Shown piece after piece: positions 34,099 through 45,623 of a stretch of DNA of 64,000 bases. The notes beneath the pieces are model-generated. The model saw only the letters and a program-made list of their open reading frames with translations. It had not been told where the DNA came from and did not search any database. Each line of letters begins with the position of its first letter. The stretch's first letter is position 1. The translations under genes and the position numbers were made by a program. Location of the stretch: positions 7,626,001 through 7,690,000 of the forward strand of contig NC_088319.1 in NCBI RefSeq assembly GCF_910592395.1, given 5' to 3'. The stretch is from Lineus longissimus. Lineage: Eukaryota > Nemertea > Pilidiophora > Heteronemertea > Lineidae.

Positions 34099-34473
34099 CA
34101 GGTGAATTCAAGAGAAAAGTATCTGAATTACGAGCGAGAATGTTAGCAAAGACTAAAAGTGATGGTTTTTGTTTGAATTGGGAGGGGGCTAAACAAAAAA
34201 AGAGGGGGGTAACATACGGGTTTGTTAAAGTAAGTTTTTTGGATAAGCCGGTCACAATGACGGCACATCGTGCGATGTTTTAGTGTGACCATGATGAATT
34301 GAAATTCAAAACTGGCGCAGGTTATCATATAAGTCATCTTTGTCATAATCCTCTGTGCGTGAAAGTCGAGCACTTGAAAATAGAAAGAGGAAGGGTCAAT
34401 CAAAGTAGAAAAAGGTGCAATGCCAAGAAAGTCTGTGCAGGCCATGGCAACCGCCCTAAATGCATTTTTCCTG
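34099..34473 (+). pseudogene. His-Me finger (HNH-like) endonuclease exon
   Basis: An acceptor (TTTTATTTCAG) precedes 34099 and a donor GTAAGC follows 34473. The frame reads KSDGFCLNWEG, YGFVKVSFLDK, TAHRAMF, then a TAG at about 34281, then the signature HISHLCHNPLCVKVEHL followed by NQSRKRC, CAGHGNRPKC. This matches the zinc-binding His-Me finger endonuclease family (Pfam zf-His_Me_endon, homing-endonuclease-like), with the SHLCHN core His and the Cys/His zinc ligands present. A single in-frame stop breaks it. It lies on the opposite strand to, and just beyond the 3' end of, a Mutator-like transposase relic. Confidence 0.75.
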
Positions 34474-34649
34474 GTAAGCTATATGTTGAAGTTGAAAGAA
34501 AATATCATTATATTGAATTGACATTTGAAAGTTTTCTTACCGCGATGGCAACCTCTTGGATGTCTTGGTGGCTGGTTGGATCTTGAAGGATCGCCGAAAG
34601 TATGAGTGGTCATAGTTTCTGCTGTTTGGGTCGAGACATTTCCACTCTG

Positions 34650-36530
34650 GTACAGGCGGCCTGTCTCGTCGTGCAACAGCCTTCTTGACAGCCTTCCTTC
34701 GCAAGTCCGGCATTGTTATCATCACATGTTTCTTCTAGTCACCACCCCTGGTTTTGTTTTTCTTCTTCGTGAAGTAATCTGTTGCCCTGATGTTTTTCAA
34801 AACACCAGCTAACTTCTGGTGTCTAGCACTCCGTTGGTACCTGACTGTGTACTGCCTGTTCATTGCAATTCTGTCCATTGCTTTCATTGGGTGGCAACAA
34901 GTATCGACTTCGACCACTTTAGTTTCCGTCGCCCGCTCTTGGCTATGTTATGGTTCATTCTGTGGGCTGCTGAATGGATACGAGGGGTTGAGTTCCTGCT
35001 CCTGGTCACAATCTTAGGATCGCTGGCCGACAGACCTCGATTCTTGGACTCAACCCCCTGGGTTGTCACGCCAAGACTCAGCTGTCGCAACGCTCCTTTA
35101 CTAAGGCATACCTCCAAAACGAGATGTACCAAGTTCTTGTCAATCACTGTCATTTTAAACTTGGTAATCTCACCGTAAGATGACCATCGTGTTGATTTGT
35201 GTCACCAAGAACCAGTTGTGCCTGAGCACAGTGAGAATTCGTTCTGTGGACAACCAGTGCAGTCACCACCATAACAGTTCACAACACAGGCAACAGTGTC
35301 ATACAGGTATCCCATGATCCTGTCGAGATCACCGTTGCAGCGCTTGAATAGAGATTGCAAAATCTTGGATGACCTTACCCTAAGATCATTCAGAAACGTT
35401 GTTTTTAACAGTGTTTTCTCCTCGGCAGTACGTCCCGGGAACATACCTTTACTGAATTCAGCTCTATGTCCTGCACGCGTCTGGGCTTGATGCAAATGTA
35501 TAGAGTCAAGTTGATGCTTCACTGTGAACATGCCGCCGAAGAGCTTTTTTGTTGCATCAGTTAACCCTTTGAATGAACTGGAATCACCATCTGTAGTCAA
35601 ATGTTCTACATGTAGGCCCTGTTTCTCAAAAGTCTCGGCAAATGCAACCCAAGATCATATTCTCTGAATGCATCTGCCTCAGGAAAGTTAGCCGTGCACT
35701 TCGAGTGTCGTTCGTCAACGTTTGTGCCAGTGGCACCACATTTAACTTCAAAACCTTTCGCCCGCATTGCAGCCCCTATCCAGCAGAGTTTTGTTTTAAC
35801 CTCAATGTCAATGATTTTGTGTTCATCTGTCACATTTTCAACACATAATCCAGTCATTGTGCTCGCACAACGGCCCATCTTGTTCCTCGAAGTGAGGTGT
35901 AAACTATTATAGCGTCCATCAGCTTGGACATTGATTCCTGTGTCGTCCTAATTTCTTAGGCGCAGTATCCTTTTCAAGTTCTCGCGTATGTCTGCCATAT
36001 CGGCCACATTCATTTTAACTGTTTCATCACCAACCTTATTTGCCTGCTTTTGCATGATGCTCCTACAGGTGGGGCGGGATTCCCATCATGCTTAGTATGT
36101 AACTCATACTCTCGTTGCCAATCATTGTGTCCTGCAACGCTATCTGTAATGCAACATTTGGAAGAGCGGCTTTTCGTCCGCGCTTGCCAGTGTCTATGTC
36201 CTCAAAAAGTTTATACAATTTCGAATCAAAACCACAGTTTTTACACACCACAGTGACTGAACAACATACCCCCTGCTTACGTACCTCTCCATATTTGAAT
36301 ATTGGCTGACAGTTCACGTGATATTCGCTATGGGCCCTGTTAACGTCGTTGAGCACATCCATCAGTTTGGTTGTCTGAACAACGAAACTCTCGTGATCAT
36401 GCTCCATGGTCTCATCTGGTATCTCCATCTCATCATCAGTGTCTTCTTTCATGTTGAGCCGTAGTAAGTTGACATTCTTGGCAGTACGGTTATTAATATC
36501 CGGTATGTGTCTTTTGCCGTCATGTCCCAT
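34650..36530 (-). pseudogene. Mutator-like transposase, broken
   Basis: The minus-strand frame begins MGHDGKRHIPDINNRTAKN. It contains CKNCGFDSKLYKLFED, GKRGRKAALPNVALQIALQD and SIMQKQANKVGDETVKMNVA, then a TAG, then DDTGINVQADGRYN with the first acidic residue typical of the animal Mutator-like transposase family (the Pfam Mutator domain). Downstream pieces are CVENVTDEHKIIDIEVKTK, FPEADAFREYDLGLHLPRLL, DGDSSSFKGL, LKTTFLNDLRVRSSKIL and SKGALRQLSLGVTTQGVESK, NRG. The frame is broken by stops near 35945, 35605 and 35180 and by frameshifts further on. It once encoded a full transposase; no functional product is possible now. Confidence 0.7.
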
Positions 36531-37458
36531 CGTTGTGACCTGTCCGTACTCCTGGGGCGTGAGTCATCTCCATGTGGGTTGCAGGCCTACTTCTCGTTCG
36601 TCGTCGCTCACCACCTCGACACCTCCACTCCGCACGTGTCCGCTCTTGAACATTGTTCTCATTGCTGCATTCGATGCCCTAGGGCACCTCGGACCCCGTT
36701 TTCCTATCAATCTCCTCGCCTTTGTCCTCATCTTGTCTTGTCTTTTCGTAACTTGTCTCTCTTTGCTTAAAATCGTACTCCTAGGAGATGTCTATTTCGG
36801 GATGCTTCCTTCAACAGACTGAAAATACACAAGAAAGGACAAGAGATTACAAAAGGTTGGATGTTGATAGGACAATAGCGATGACAATGGTTGCTGTTGT
36901 GGAAGTGTCAGACTTGGATACGACAGACAGGGAGATAACATATGGGTTAATCTTTTTCTCATTTCACACCTTACTAACAAGCTTTCCATGCTTATAATGC
37001 ATCATATATTTGTTGTTTTTCAAATTTCAGACAAAGTTAATATTGTTCGATTTGAAATTTTGACATTTTCAGCATGATACCACTGTCACAACCTTGGAAC
37101 ATCCTTTAAAAAGACAACTTTTTTCCAAAAAATTGAAATTTTTGAATATTTCTCATGAATTAAAATTGTTTTGAATTCCTATTTCAGATTGACTGTAGAC
37201 CACTGGTGATTTGTCGAAGATTCGGTACCATTCGATTAAGAATTCTACGAGTTAATGAGCTTAACTTGAAGACAGTCTGTAAACAATTTGAAGACGAAAT
37301 ATAAGGTAGGTTGTCCGTATCGGACAAAATTTTAAAACGTTAATAGCTCGCTCAAATCAAGTTCATTTTTGATGAAACTTGGTTATGTTAGTCAAGACAT
37401 CTCAAATGCTTGGGAAAAGGCATATTTCATTGATATCTCAAGATGATCCCTCTTCATT
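36531..37458. other. No gene recognised
   Basis: The 5' flank of the Mutator-like relic. Short frames on both strands lack motifs. AT content rises after 36980. A possible upstream exon of the relic may lie here but I cannot define one. Confidence 0.5.
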
Positions 37459-37888
37459 GAGACAAGACCACTAATGAATATTCATAGGTTGGAGGGTCCA
37501 GGCCTATCTATTAGACGAGTGCATGTTTTTTACTCTCAAGTACATATTTGGAGAGGTATTGAAAAAATATTTGCTGTGGCAAGTCTACAGATATAAATAA
37601 ATTGTTTGGTAAAAAAAATAATTTTGAATTTCGACAACCTGGCCATAGGGGGTGGTTCAAATTTGGAGTGAAAATGGCCGAAATGGGTAAAAATGTCAAC
37701 TTGTGTCAAACTTGTCAATTTAAAAAAAAATTTCCGTGGTCAATCACCAATTTAAATCGCACCAGTTACTCGCAAGACTAACCCGTATATCATATCCGAA
37801 TTTCAGTTTCACTACTTGACGCATTCTTTGATGGCGGGCATTTGAATTAACTGGAAATGGCTTGGAAAATCAATTGTGGTCTTGTCTC
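37459..37888. mobile_element. 430-bp MITE, copy 2
   Basis: Near-identical to 33309-33739 in the same orientation, with the same GAGACAAGACCAC termini. No target duplication is visible. The two copies flank the His-Me and Mutator-like relics as direct repeats 4.15 kb apart. Confidence 0.82.
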
Positions 37889-38118
37889 AAAGTGTCCGAC
37901 CCAACTGTTTCCTTCTTTTATGGTGTACTTTTCATCAAAAGTACAAATTTTCAAGTTATCATTTCTCATAATGTTTAAGGTTAATATTTGACATATCGAA
38001 CATGTCAAAACACAAAACTAGTTAGCTAATTCTGAAAACAATGGTTACTGAGGGTTTAACTCTTTCACTATAAGGTCATTTTTTTATTAATCAAGTATGT
38101 TCAGACAAGTTGGAGACG

Positions 38119-38275
38119 CTTGATTGGCAAGTGTAATTAGTATAAGTTTTTTAATCAGAAACATGTTTGATTTGTCAAAGTTTGTAATATGTCTCCTTGG
38201 TGATTTTGTGTTGTTATAGTTTTCATGGTAAATCAAAGATTGTATATGGTCATTCAGGTCTTGGACTCCAGCCTC
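38119..38275. repeat. Repeat shared with 56898-56994
   Basis: CTTGATTGGCAAGTGT, CCTTGGTGATTTTGTGTTGT and GTATATGGTCATTCAGGTCT occur in both places in the same order. This copy has about 60 extra bases after CAAGTGT. Sequence on either side differs. The rest of 37889-38785 shows no recognisable gene. Confidence 0.75.
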
Positions 38276-38785
38276 AGTCACATCCAAGGCGGAGTCAAAG
38301 TTCAGTGATGAGCCTAGTCAGAACAGAGGAACAGACAGTTGATGGATGGATCGATCAGTAGACTCCGGGAGTGGAGACAGAATTACCTGGTGAAATGCCT
38401 GGAATGCAGGACCAAGACAAATTGATAGCCTACCTTGTGAGGGGGGAAGCGAGAAAGGCCTACCAGCCATGGAACTTCACATATTCAGCGGTTCGGCCAA
38501 GGCCTGGCCAAAGTCATTGAGAGATTCCACGAACAGGTGCATCAAAAACCATGGACTAACTGTTAAGACGCACGTCGCATGAACATTTTGTAGTTGCATC
38601 TTGCTAGTACAGGGGATAGGTTTTTCTGGAAAGTGCAACACTGAAGCTCTCTTTGACCTAAAATGCACGTTCGGCCTCGCAATAAGGTAGCCTGGGCCTA
38701 TTATGCAGTCACTTCTGGTCCAGTGATACCGGCCCACAACATTTCAATACTTAGGGAATTTCCAAGAACATCAGAGTTCAGTTCA

Positions 38786-39955
38786 GTTCTCTCAATACAC
38801 AGAATAAACGACAGACAACATCGCATCCAAATTAAGGCAATACACCAATAATAGCGTGCTGAAAATAGTATTCTTTTTGATACATAAGCAATAAAGCATG
38901 TAAACTTGTTATACTTTATTTGCATATCCCATTTCTTGTTCGCGATCAACACCACACACTTCAATACATTATGCATGTTATGTTAATGACACTAGTCTTC
39001 CTGGTCTCGAGCATGAACAAACACATCTGTAACTACGATCTGGGATGTATGAATATCCTGACGTGCGCGAGACTTGCAGAAGCGGGACGAATTACTAGAT
39101 CATTGCCAGGAAATTTCTAAATTAAAATAATTCCTCATTGAGGCCACTCTTTGACAACTAATCATACAGATAATCGCAAAGCCAGCAGTCATAAGTCTAA
39201 ACGAAAAACTGAGGGACAACCGAGGTAGTAGCTGCACATACAATAGAGGATCTTTTTGGCAAAAAGCGCGAGTTTTTTCACTTTGAAAAGCATTGACGTT
39301 TGTGACCAATTTTACCTGACTCAATTGACGGGACGCACACAGTTACAGGAATTGATAGGATGAGAGGTGCTACGTCATCGACTGGCTGATTCTGTTGGTA
39401 ATCATACACGAAGAGGTTGGCGTTGCGCATGCTCAATGGGCCAGTGAGTTTACGCAGTGTAAATTGGGTCATCATATGCGGCATGAAATCTGCATTAGAA
39501 TATTGTTTTATTATAAGGAAATGTTGATCATACCAAACTAGACAGGGTTGAATAATAAACTTTTTTGATTGAAATTATATTTTAGTGGGGAAATCAAAGT
39601 GATTGGCAGGAAGAAATGCGTGTGCACCATCCAAAAAATTTCGCAAGACTGACAAAAAAATTAATTTCTCTTAATTACAACACCTGAGGACTCGACTATG
39701 TTGCCACGTCAGTTTGGCTATAATTTTTCAACAACAATGAAATGTTTCATCATTATTCGTCACCAGCCAAGCTGTGAAATGCGCTGGTGGGTATAATTTT
39801 TTGCTGGCGAATAATGCCTCGGTGGACATATTTCCATTCAGAAAACTTGGCCAATTGTGTACGAAATTTGCCAGGCTTTCTTGCGAATTTTGTACAAATA
39901 AAATGCGAAAAGGGTAAGGAATCCAGGCGAATTTCATACGAATTTCGCAGTGGGA
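38786..39955. repeat. Dispersed repeat copy B (without the DDE-USP element)
   Basis: Collinear with 22905-23912 joined to 31737-32150. At the junction it reads AAGGAAATGTTGATCATACC followed by AAACTAGACAGGG. It has an extra block at about 38935-39085 that copy A lacks. No gene is seen. Confidence 0.75.
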
Positions 39956-39987
39956 AGTAGTGAATGACCAGTACTGTAGATGCAGCC

Positions 39988-40400
39988 AATTCATAGCAAA
40001 GGATCTAACAGCTAGACGCAAATTGGTGAAGACACTGCAGCTGTGCTATAATTGCCTCAAGCCGCACCAAGTTAAAATGTGCCCATCTACTGTCAGATGC
40101 AAACAGGATGCATGAGGGAGGAAACACCACAGTCTGCTGCATGAGATCAAACCCCAGGTCCAGGAAAACAGAACTTCTAAAGCTATTTATCACAAGCAGG
40201 CCAATCAGGGAACTTCTTTCAATTGGTCAAGATATACGCCATGGAGAACAATGGGAGAATCATACGCACAGTAGCAGTTTTGGACCTCTGGGAGTCAGAT
40301 AATGCTTATCCACAAGAGCTCGCTGAAGATCTAGGATTGAAAGGAGAAATAAGACAATTCACTGTGAAGACAAATGACGTCTGAGGCCACCATAGATTCA
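39988..40400 (+). pseudogene. BEL/Pao gag zinc-knuckle and protease relic
   Basis: The frame contains RRKLVKTLQLCYNCLKPHQV, KMCPSTVRCKQDA, a TGA in place of a Cys codon, then GRKHHSLLHE. The LCxNCL...C...KHHxLLH signature is the typical gag end of BEL/Pao elements. A later segment (VAVLDLWESDNAYPQELAED) resembles the protease region, with the LDxGS motif degraded. It has several stops and cannot be functional. It is not obviously connected to the BEL/Pao pol at 48933-51257. Confidence 0.65.
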
Positions 40401-40826
40401 TACACTGTAAATCTGAGGATTTGTGCTAAGGACTCAAATTGGGGAGACACTCTTCACATTTGTGAGGCGCTCCCACAAAATCAGTCGCTTGTCGCACGGC
40501 CCCGTTTCGAGAAACAGGAATCCCGAACTGGGTCAACTTTTCATCAAACTTTTTTATCACATAAATTGATAGAAAAAGGTCTAAATTTCGCTATAAACTG
40601 TGTAATATTATCATGAGATAATTAAAAAGTTGTCTTTAACGTGATTTTTGATGAGGTACCTTCAAAAAAAGCCTAAAACTATGTCTCAAACTGGGCAAAA
40701 AACATTGATTTTCAACCCGGCAGTTTTGTTATTGTCACATGCCATACATCATGAAGCAGTACCTTGAAATGAAACTTGTGACGTCAATTTTCCATGGCAC
40801 GGGAAATAAATTATATTAATCTACTA

Positions 40827-40982
40827 ACCAATTGGAGCGAGTTTAATAATGTAAACATTCCTCTTCTTGTTGCCGTGACCCAGCCTAAACCGTTCCGTTA
40901 CGCGAGCTCTTATTGGCTCAAAGTTTCAACGCATGCGCAGTGCTGTCTTCGCGCCTGCGCTGGGATTAACATACGGGACTTT
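40827..40982 (+). promoter_or_regulatory. Promoter-like region with CCAAT and NRF-1-type sites
   Basis: Upstream of the first exon are CCAATTGG (about 40829), an inverted CCAAT box ATTGG (40912-40916) and two NRF-1-like palindromes GCATGCGCAG (40931-40940) and GCGCCTGCGC (40951-40960). GC content is locally higher than around it. This combination is common at TATA-less housekeeping promoters in animals. A longer in-frame start exists at 40794, which would make this region coding. Confidence 0.5.
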
Positions 40983-42165
40983 ATGAATGCAACAAGATTC
41001 GAAAGTTTGAGTGTTTCTGTGAACTTTTCTCAATCAAATGTGCCTTTACAGCGTAACTGTATAAGAATAAGTAGACCAAAATGTCCCGAGGACGTGGCTC
41101 GACTTCTTAATTCTGCGAGAGAAATTGGTATAGAAGACGATGGGATGGCCGATTTCATACAAGACTTTTTTGGTGGTGAGCAATCATTGAATCAATGCAC
41201 TGTGACTCTGCTGTAGCTATCATTATGTAGGCCTCTGTCATGCTTGTGTCATTTCTGGCCGATATGTAGGCCCAGCTTCATGGTGTATTGGACATGGGGT
41301 TTCTGGCTGGCCTCAACACATCCTCAGCACCTTCCATTTTGCTCGCAAGGAAGTAATGGGGGGAAAACCCGAACATTTTAGTTCAGGGGAGCGAGAAAAG
41401 GAAGATGCCCAACAGGGAGGGGGGGGGCTAGCCAAAAATCCTCCCAAAGTGATCATCTTCTAACAACTCCGTTTGGGGCTAATAGCGATCACTGCAAGGG
41501 TCCTCCGTGGCTGTACGCAGGTAGCGAAATCGAATGGCCAAGACAAAGCCTGCCTGGGTTTAAATAGCCTTGCTCGACAATGGAAAGGCACTGAGGGTGT
41601 CAACACATCCTCAGCACCTTCCATTTTGCTCGCAAGGAAGTAATGGGGGGAAAACCCGAACATTTCAGTAGATACGCCCTGAAATTGATGGCGTTATCAT
41701 CAAAAAATCCGCCCATTACTCCCCAAAACCCAAAAACTGGTAGCGAACAAAAGTTGACAAACATATATCTACGTATGTTAGGTTTATTCAAGAACATATA
41801 ACGTGTCCGTGAACACGCTAACAAAGTACAAAAGGGTAAAGAACCTGTCAATAGCATAAGCAGATAACGTCCAGGTTAGTTTCATATATGATTGCATGGA
41901 AGCAAATTTTACCATAATAATGATAGGTATCTGATCACAGTATTTACTACACTTAAAATGCATATTTTAATCGGCAGTGACAAGGGTGGCGCAATTGTAC
42001 ACTCTTGTAGGAAAGTAAAAGGACACCAAATATATATATCAATATCTCGGAAGGACCCACGCACCTCCGTCCCGCACACACGCCATACACCGCCCCAGCA
42101 TGCCGGCTCAAAGCACCCGTGCAAAAACAACAGTTTCGAGCCCCGCACCACGAAACATCACAATT

Positions 42166-42430
42166 TCAAAACATCACGAAAAAATCGACCCTCCAAACCT
42201 CAAAACTGAATTTCCTTGAATTAGGAGATAGCACAAGATGGTCATATCCGCTTTTTTCATCAGTTGAAACCATACGGGCCCCCGAGTCTATCAATCTGTG
42301 GATATGCTTCAGTGTTTCTAATTGAAATGGGGAGTCTTTGAGCCAGAGGTTTAAAAACCTCTCATCGTGGCATAACCTCGGCTTCTTGGGCTCAACTGGG
42401 AGTGGCATAATGATATATGGCATTTCGCAT
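42166..42430 (-). pseudogene. DIRS/Ngaro-like reverse transcriptase fragment
   Basis: The frame reads IIMPLPVEPKKPRLCHDERF, LNLW, then TDEKSGYDHLVLSPNSRKFS. This is the N-terminal part of the reverse transcriptase with motif A (DEKSGYDH). It stops in FFVMF. The later motifs with the catalytic aspartates are absent, so the copy is truncated. Confidence 0.75.
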
Positions 42431-43994
42431 TCCCCAACTCGCCCAAGTAACTCTATGGATCCAAAAATTATTCTTTACTCGAGCTCTCGAGCTACGAACT
42501 CCGTAGAAGCTGCGCAGCTACTGGAGTTCGGGAAGAACCTTGAAGGAGGGATATCGGAATTGATTGCCTCTCCCTTAAAGTCACCTTTAAATGGTTGCAA
42601 GAACTTGTGTATCTCAACGCCATCTTTTAGCCACGAGGTTACTTGATCCATCGGCTTTCCGACTTCAGCCAATGCATCAATAATTTTGAACCATTCATTC
42701 AAGCATTCGTGTGTCTGCCCTGCTACAAAGTAATTTGGGTCTCTTAAAGGAAGGGAACTGACATCAAATTTATCTGAACTCGCCCCTAAAATGTCCTCGA
42801 AATTGGGGTAGTTTCGTTGGGCTGGGGGTTGAGGGCTCTGCCCGCTCAAGGTTGTCCACTTAGGTAGTAAACGTTTTGACCTGTGTGCCCGTTCAGGGAC
42901 GAATGGAACGTTAAATTCCCGTTCTGGGATGCCAAAACCTAGAGTTTGATGAGCCTGCAAAAGATAAAGCCTATTAACGGTCAATTGACAACCCTAAGCA
43001 GGAGAACCCTCAACCCCCAACCCGCGCAGAGACGAAGTCCCCGCTGGGGCAGAGTGCCCTGGGATGGAGGGAGAAGTGTAATTTAGGCTTATTCTGAAGA
43101 TTTTGCCGCCCTAGATGCTGCCTTCATCTTATCGCATTCTTGAAGCCAGTGGTTGTTACCACCACAAAAGTAACAGTTGGAATTTTTACCACCCCTGCCT
43201 GTGCCACCTCTGGAGCCATAGCCCCTGCCTCTGTAAGAGCCTCGGCCCCCACCCAAAAGTGGAGAGAATAGCTGGCGAAAGGAGGCCACCGCCGCAAGTT
43301 GCGGATAAAGGTTGTCTAATGGTGACTTCGGGGATGAGGGACCGTTCCCCTGATCGGACGATTTGGCCGCCGCTTCCTCACTTTTGCTCTGGCTTCTTGA
43401 GGCACTTGGCTAGAGCTCTCACCTTTGCTTTAGCAGAAGCAACAGCAGGGTATGTCGAGGATGTTCCGGCGGCAGAAGTTTGTGGCGAAACGACAAGATC
43501 CACAGTGCTCGCTTTCCTTGCCTTTTTGGCTGGTGGCTGGACAGTGGCGTAATCTGCTGAACCGGAGGCGTTTGGTTCCTGAAAGCAAATGCACATGGTT
43601 AGCTTTGCGGATATGATTATGTTCATGTAAACTACAAATACTTAGGCTGAACATGATTATAACGATAATAACGAGGCTAGCATACTTGCTACCAGACATG
43701 TTTAATCCGAAAATACACATAGAGACGTACCTTCAGCCTTTGTCCCTCCGGTTGCCCCATTTCATTGGCCAGAAGAATCGCACAGTGCAACACTAGTCGC
43801 TGTGAGGAACTATCCCTGCCAGCTGCAGCCAAAACATCTATCATGTCCTCGCCCGTTAAATGATGGAATCGATCTGCTAGTTCGTCCGCATCCAAATCAT
43901 CGAGCAGCTCATCCTTTGCCATCTGTGCATATTCCTTCGGCTCCCCGCATTCCTGGAGTTTGCCAAAAAGGGTGACCAGACTTATCCCTTTCAA
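42431..43994 (-). pseudogene. DIRS/Ngaro-like gag region with intron-like splice sites
   Basis: On the minus strand the first segment (43994-about 43730) is acidic (DELLDDLDADELADRF) and ends GQPEGQRLK at a strong donor GTACGT. After a 150-base gap an acceptor TTTGCTTTCAG precedes EPNASGSADYATVQPPAKKA. A Gly/Arg-rich segment (43289-43089) has the zinc knuckle CYFCGGNNHWLQEC. A last segment (about 42957-42475) follows another acceptor (TATCTTTTGCAG) and reads AHQTLGFGIPEREFNVPFVP. The overall order fits a gag upstream of reverse transcriptase. Frames are interrupted by stops. Confidence 0.6.
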
Positions 43995-44119
43995 TGCATG
44001 GGTTTTTTTTTTTTAATACCGTCGGTGCGACCATCTGAAACGGGAGAGCGAGATATACTGTGTGCCACAAGAATGTACCCCCACCCTGCAAATTGGCGTA
44101 GGGGAAAACTCTCTTAGGT

Positions 44120-44362
44120 TACCGACACCAGAAAATATGTCCTAGGGCGCCACTCTGATCGCCAAATTAAGTCTCTCTCATTTAAGACACCAGCAGACTG
44201 GCCCGGGGCGACACTCTGATCCCCAAATTAAGTCTCTCTCATTTATGACACCAGAAGGCTGGCCTGGGGCGACACTCTGATCCCCAAATTAAGTCTTGCT
44301 CTCTCTAACCGACACCAGCAAGCTGGCTTGGGGCGTCACTCTGATCCCCAATTTGAGTCGGA
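44120..44362. repeat. Tandem repeat of about 60 bp, four units
   Basis: Four units share GACACCAGCA, GCTGGC, GGGGCG, CACTCTGATCCCCAAATTAA and GTCT. They lie near the 5' end of the DIRS/Ngaro-like element (minus strand), upstream of its gag. CAGCAAGCTGG-type words in each unit are partly self-complementary. Confidence 0.88.
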
Positions 44363-45445
44363 TTTGAAATCGGAAACATTAGAAATACGAAGTGGAAAAT
44401 GCAAAATGAAAACCGGCAGAAAGTAAATCCAAAGCACGAAGACGACGTGGCCGAGTGCCATGCATACAGTGGCAATACATACCTTGGAAATATAGTGACG
44501 GAGAACACAAAAGCGAACGAAGTGACCCGCAGCGGAGAGCGAAATCGAATGGCCGAGACAAAGCCTGCCTGGGTTTAAATAGCCTTGCTCGACAATGGAA
44601 AGGCACCGAGGGTGATCACCTGATCACCACATTCACAGATTCACAGCCACAACTCACAAGAGTCAAGACAGTCTAACTTAGTAACTAGGTCTAGGCCTAC
44701 TACTGGGTATTGATGTTGACCTGTCAAATAAACATGAACAAAATAATGCCAAGTCTTAGCTCAAGCTGGGTCAAGGCTCAGACCTTGATGCTTCAGTGTA
44801 TTCTAGGCCTCGTTGTGCTTTGGTTTTTCGTATGACAGGCCCACATGTACACATGTACCCTGTGCCAGCATTGCACTCTGATTCCTCATCTTCCCTCCCA
44901 TTCAGTGAAATGTAAACCCTTCCAATTATTTCTATCGTTCTTCTTATTTCAGGACCTGATGGCGATAGTGATGATGGATCTGATTTGGAGATAATGTCTG
45001 ACAAGAGTGAAGATGAAGATGATATCATTGGGCCTGTTGGCGGTGTTGATGACGGCACTCAGGAATCAGATGGCCAAGATCAGCTTGGCATACATGTAAT
45101 CTTTGATGAAATGGAAGGTGCGGAGGTTCTGCCGATCCAGGAATATCACCCTGAGGTTGACGGTGATGAAGAGGCAGCCGTCAAGTTAGCAGGAGCTCTC
45201 TTTGAGTTTAATAATCCAAGAGAAAAGACAAACCACTGCCACTGTTCGCTTTATCAAGGAAAACCGTGTATGGAGCAGTTTACCCAAGGGAAAATTGATC
45301 AGATTAGGTATGGAAAATACTAGTAGTTATTCTTAACTTATGAGATTATCATTTCAGGTTTTTTGAAGATCAATGGACGTGGTTACTCTTGAACTGTAAT
45401 TTTTTAGATATCAGTCATGTCGATGCTGAATGCAATAATGACATA

Positions 45446-45623
45446 CAGTAGAACCTCTCTATTAAGGACACCCTCAGGACTGACAAGTGCTGTCCTTAAT
45501 AGAGAGGTGTCCTGATTAGAGAGGTCAAATTGAATGGAAACAACCAATTTGGGACCAAAACTAGAGTCCTTAATAGAGAGGTTGTTCTTAATAGAGGGGT
45601 GTCCGCTAACAGAGGTTCCACTG
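45446..45623. mobile_element. 178-bp pogo/Tigger-like MITE in intron 2
   Basis: The ends are CAGTAGAACCTCTCTATTAA and the inverse of CAGTGGAACCTCTGTTAGCG, flanked by TA at 45444-45445 and 45624-45625. TA target sites and CAGT-starting termini indicate the Tc1/mariner-pogo group. Internal GTCCTTAATAGAGAGGT words are repeated in both orientations. Confidence 0.88.

Larger units (their letters stand above)
41312..44614 (-). mobile_element. DIRS/Ngaro-like retrotransposon in intron 1
   Basis: A 77-bp block (AGCGAAATCGAATGGCC...) is repeated directly at 41523-41599 and 44538-44614. A second block (TCAACACATCCTCAGCACC...) occurs at 41312-41379 and 41600-41667. Such split, shifted terminal repeats are typical of tyrosine-recombinase retrotransposons. 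Between them, on the minus strand, lie a gag-like region with a zinc knuckle and a short reverse-transcriptase fragment. The recombinase and most of the reverse transcriptase are missing. Confidence 0.75.

Noticed and set aside
34735-35178. Plus-strand hydrophobic frames as membrane proteins
   Set aside because: They are antisense to the Mutator-like transposase relic; the hydrophobic look comes from reversed Lys/Asn-rich coding.
38290-38740. BEL/Pao gag N-terminal region upstream of the zinc-knuckle relic
   Set aside because: Translation in all frames gave no recognisable gag pattern and many stops.
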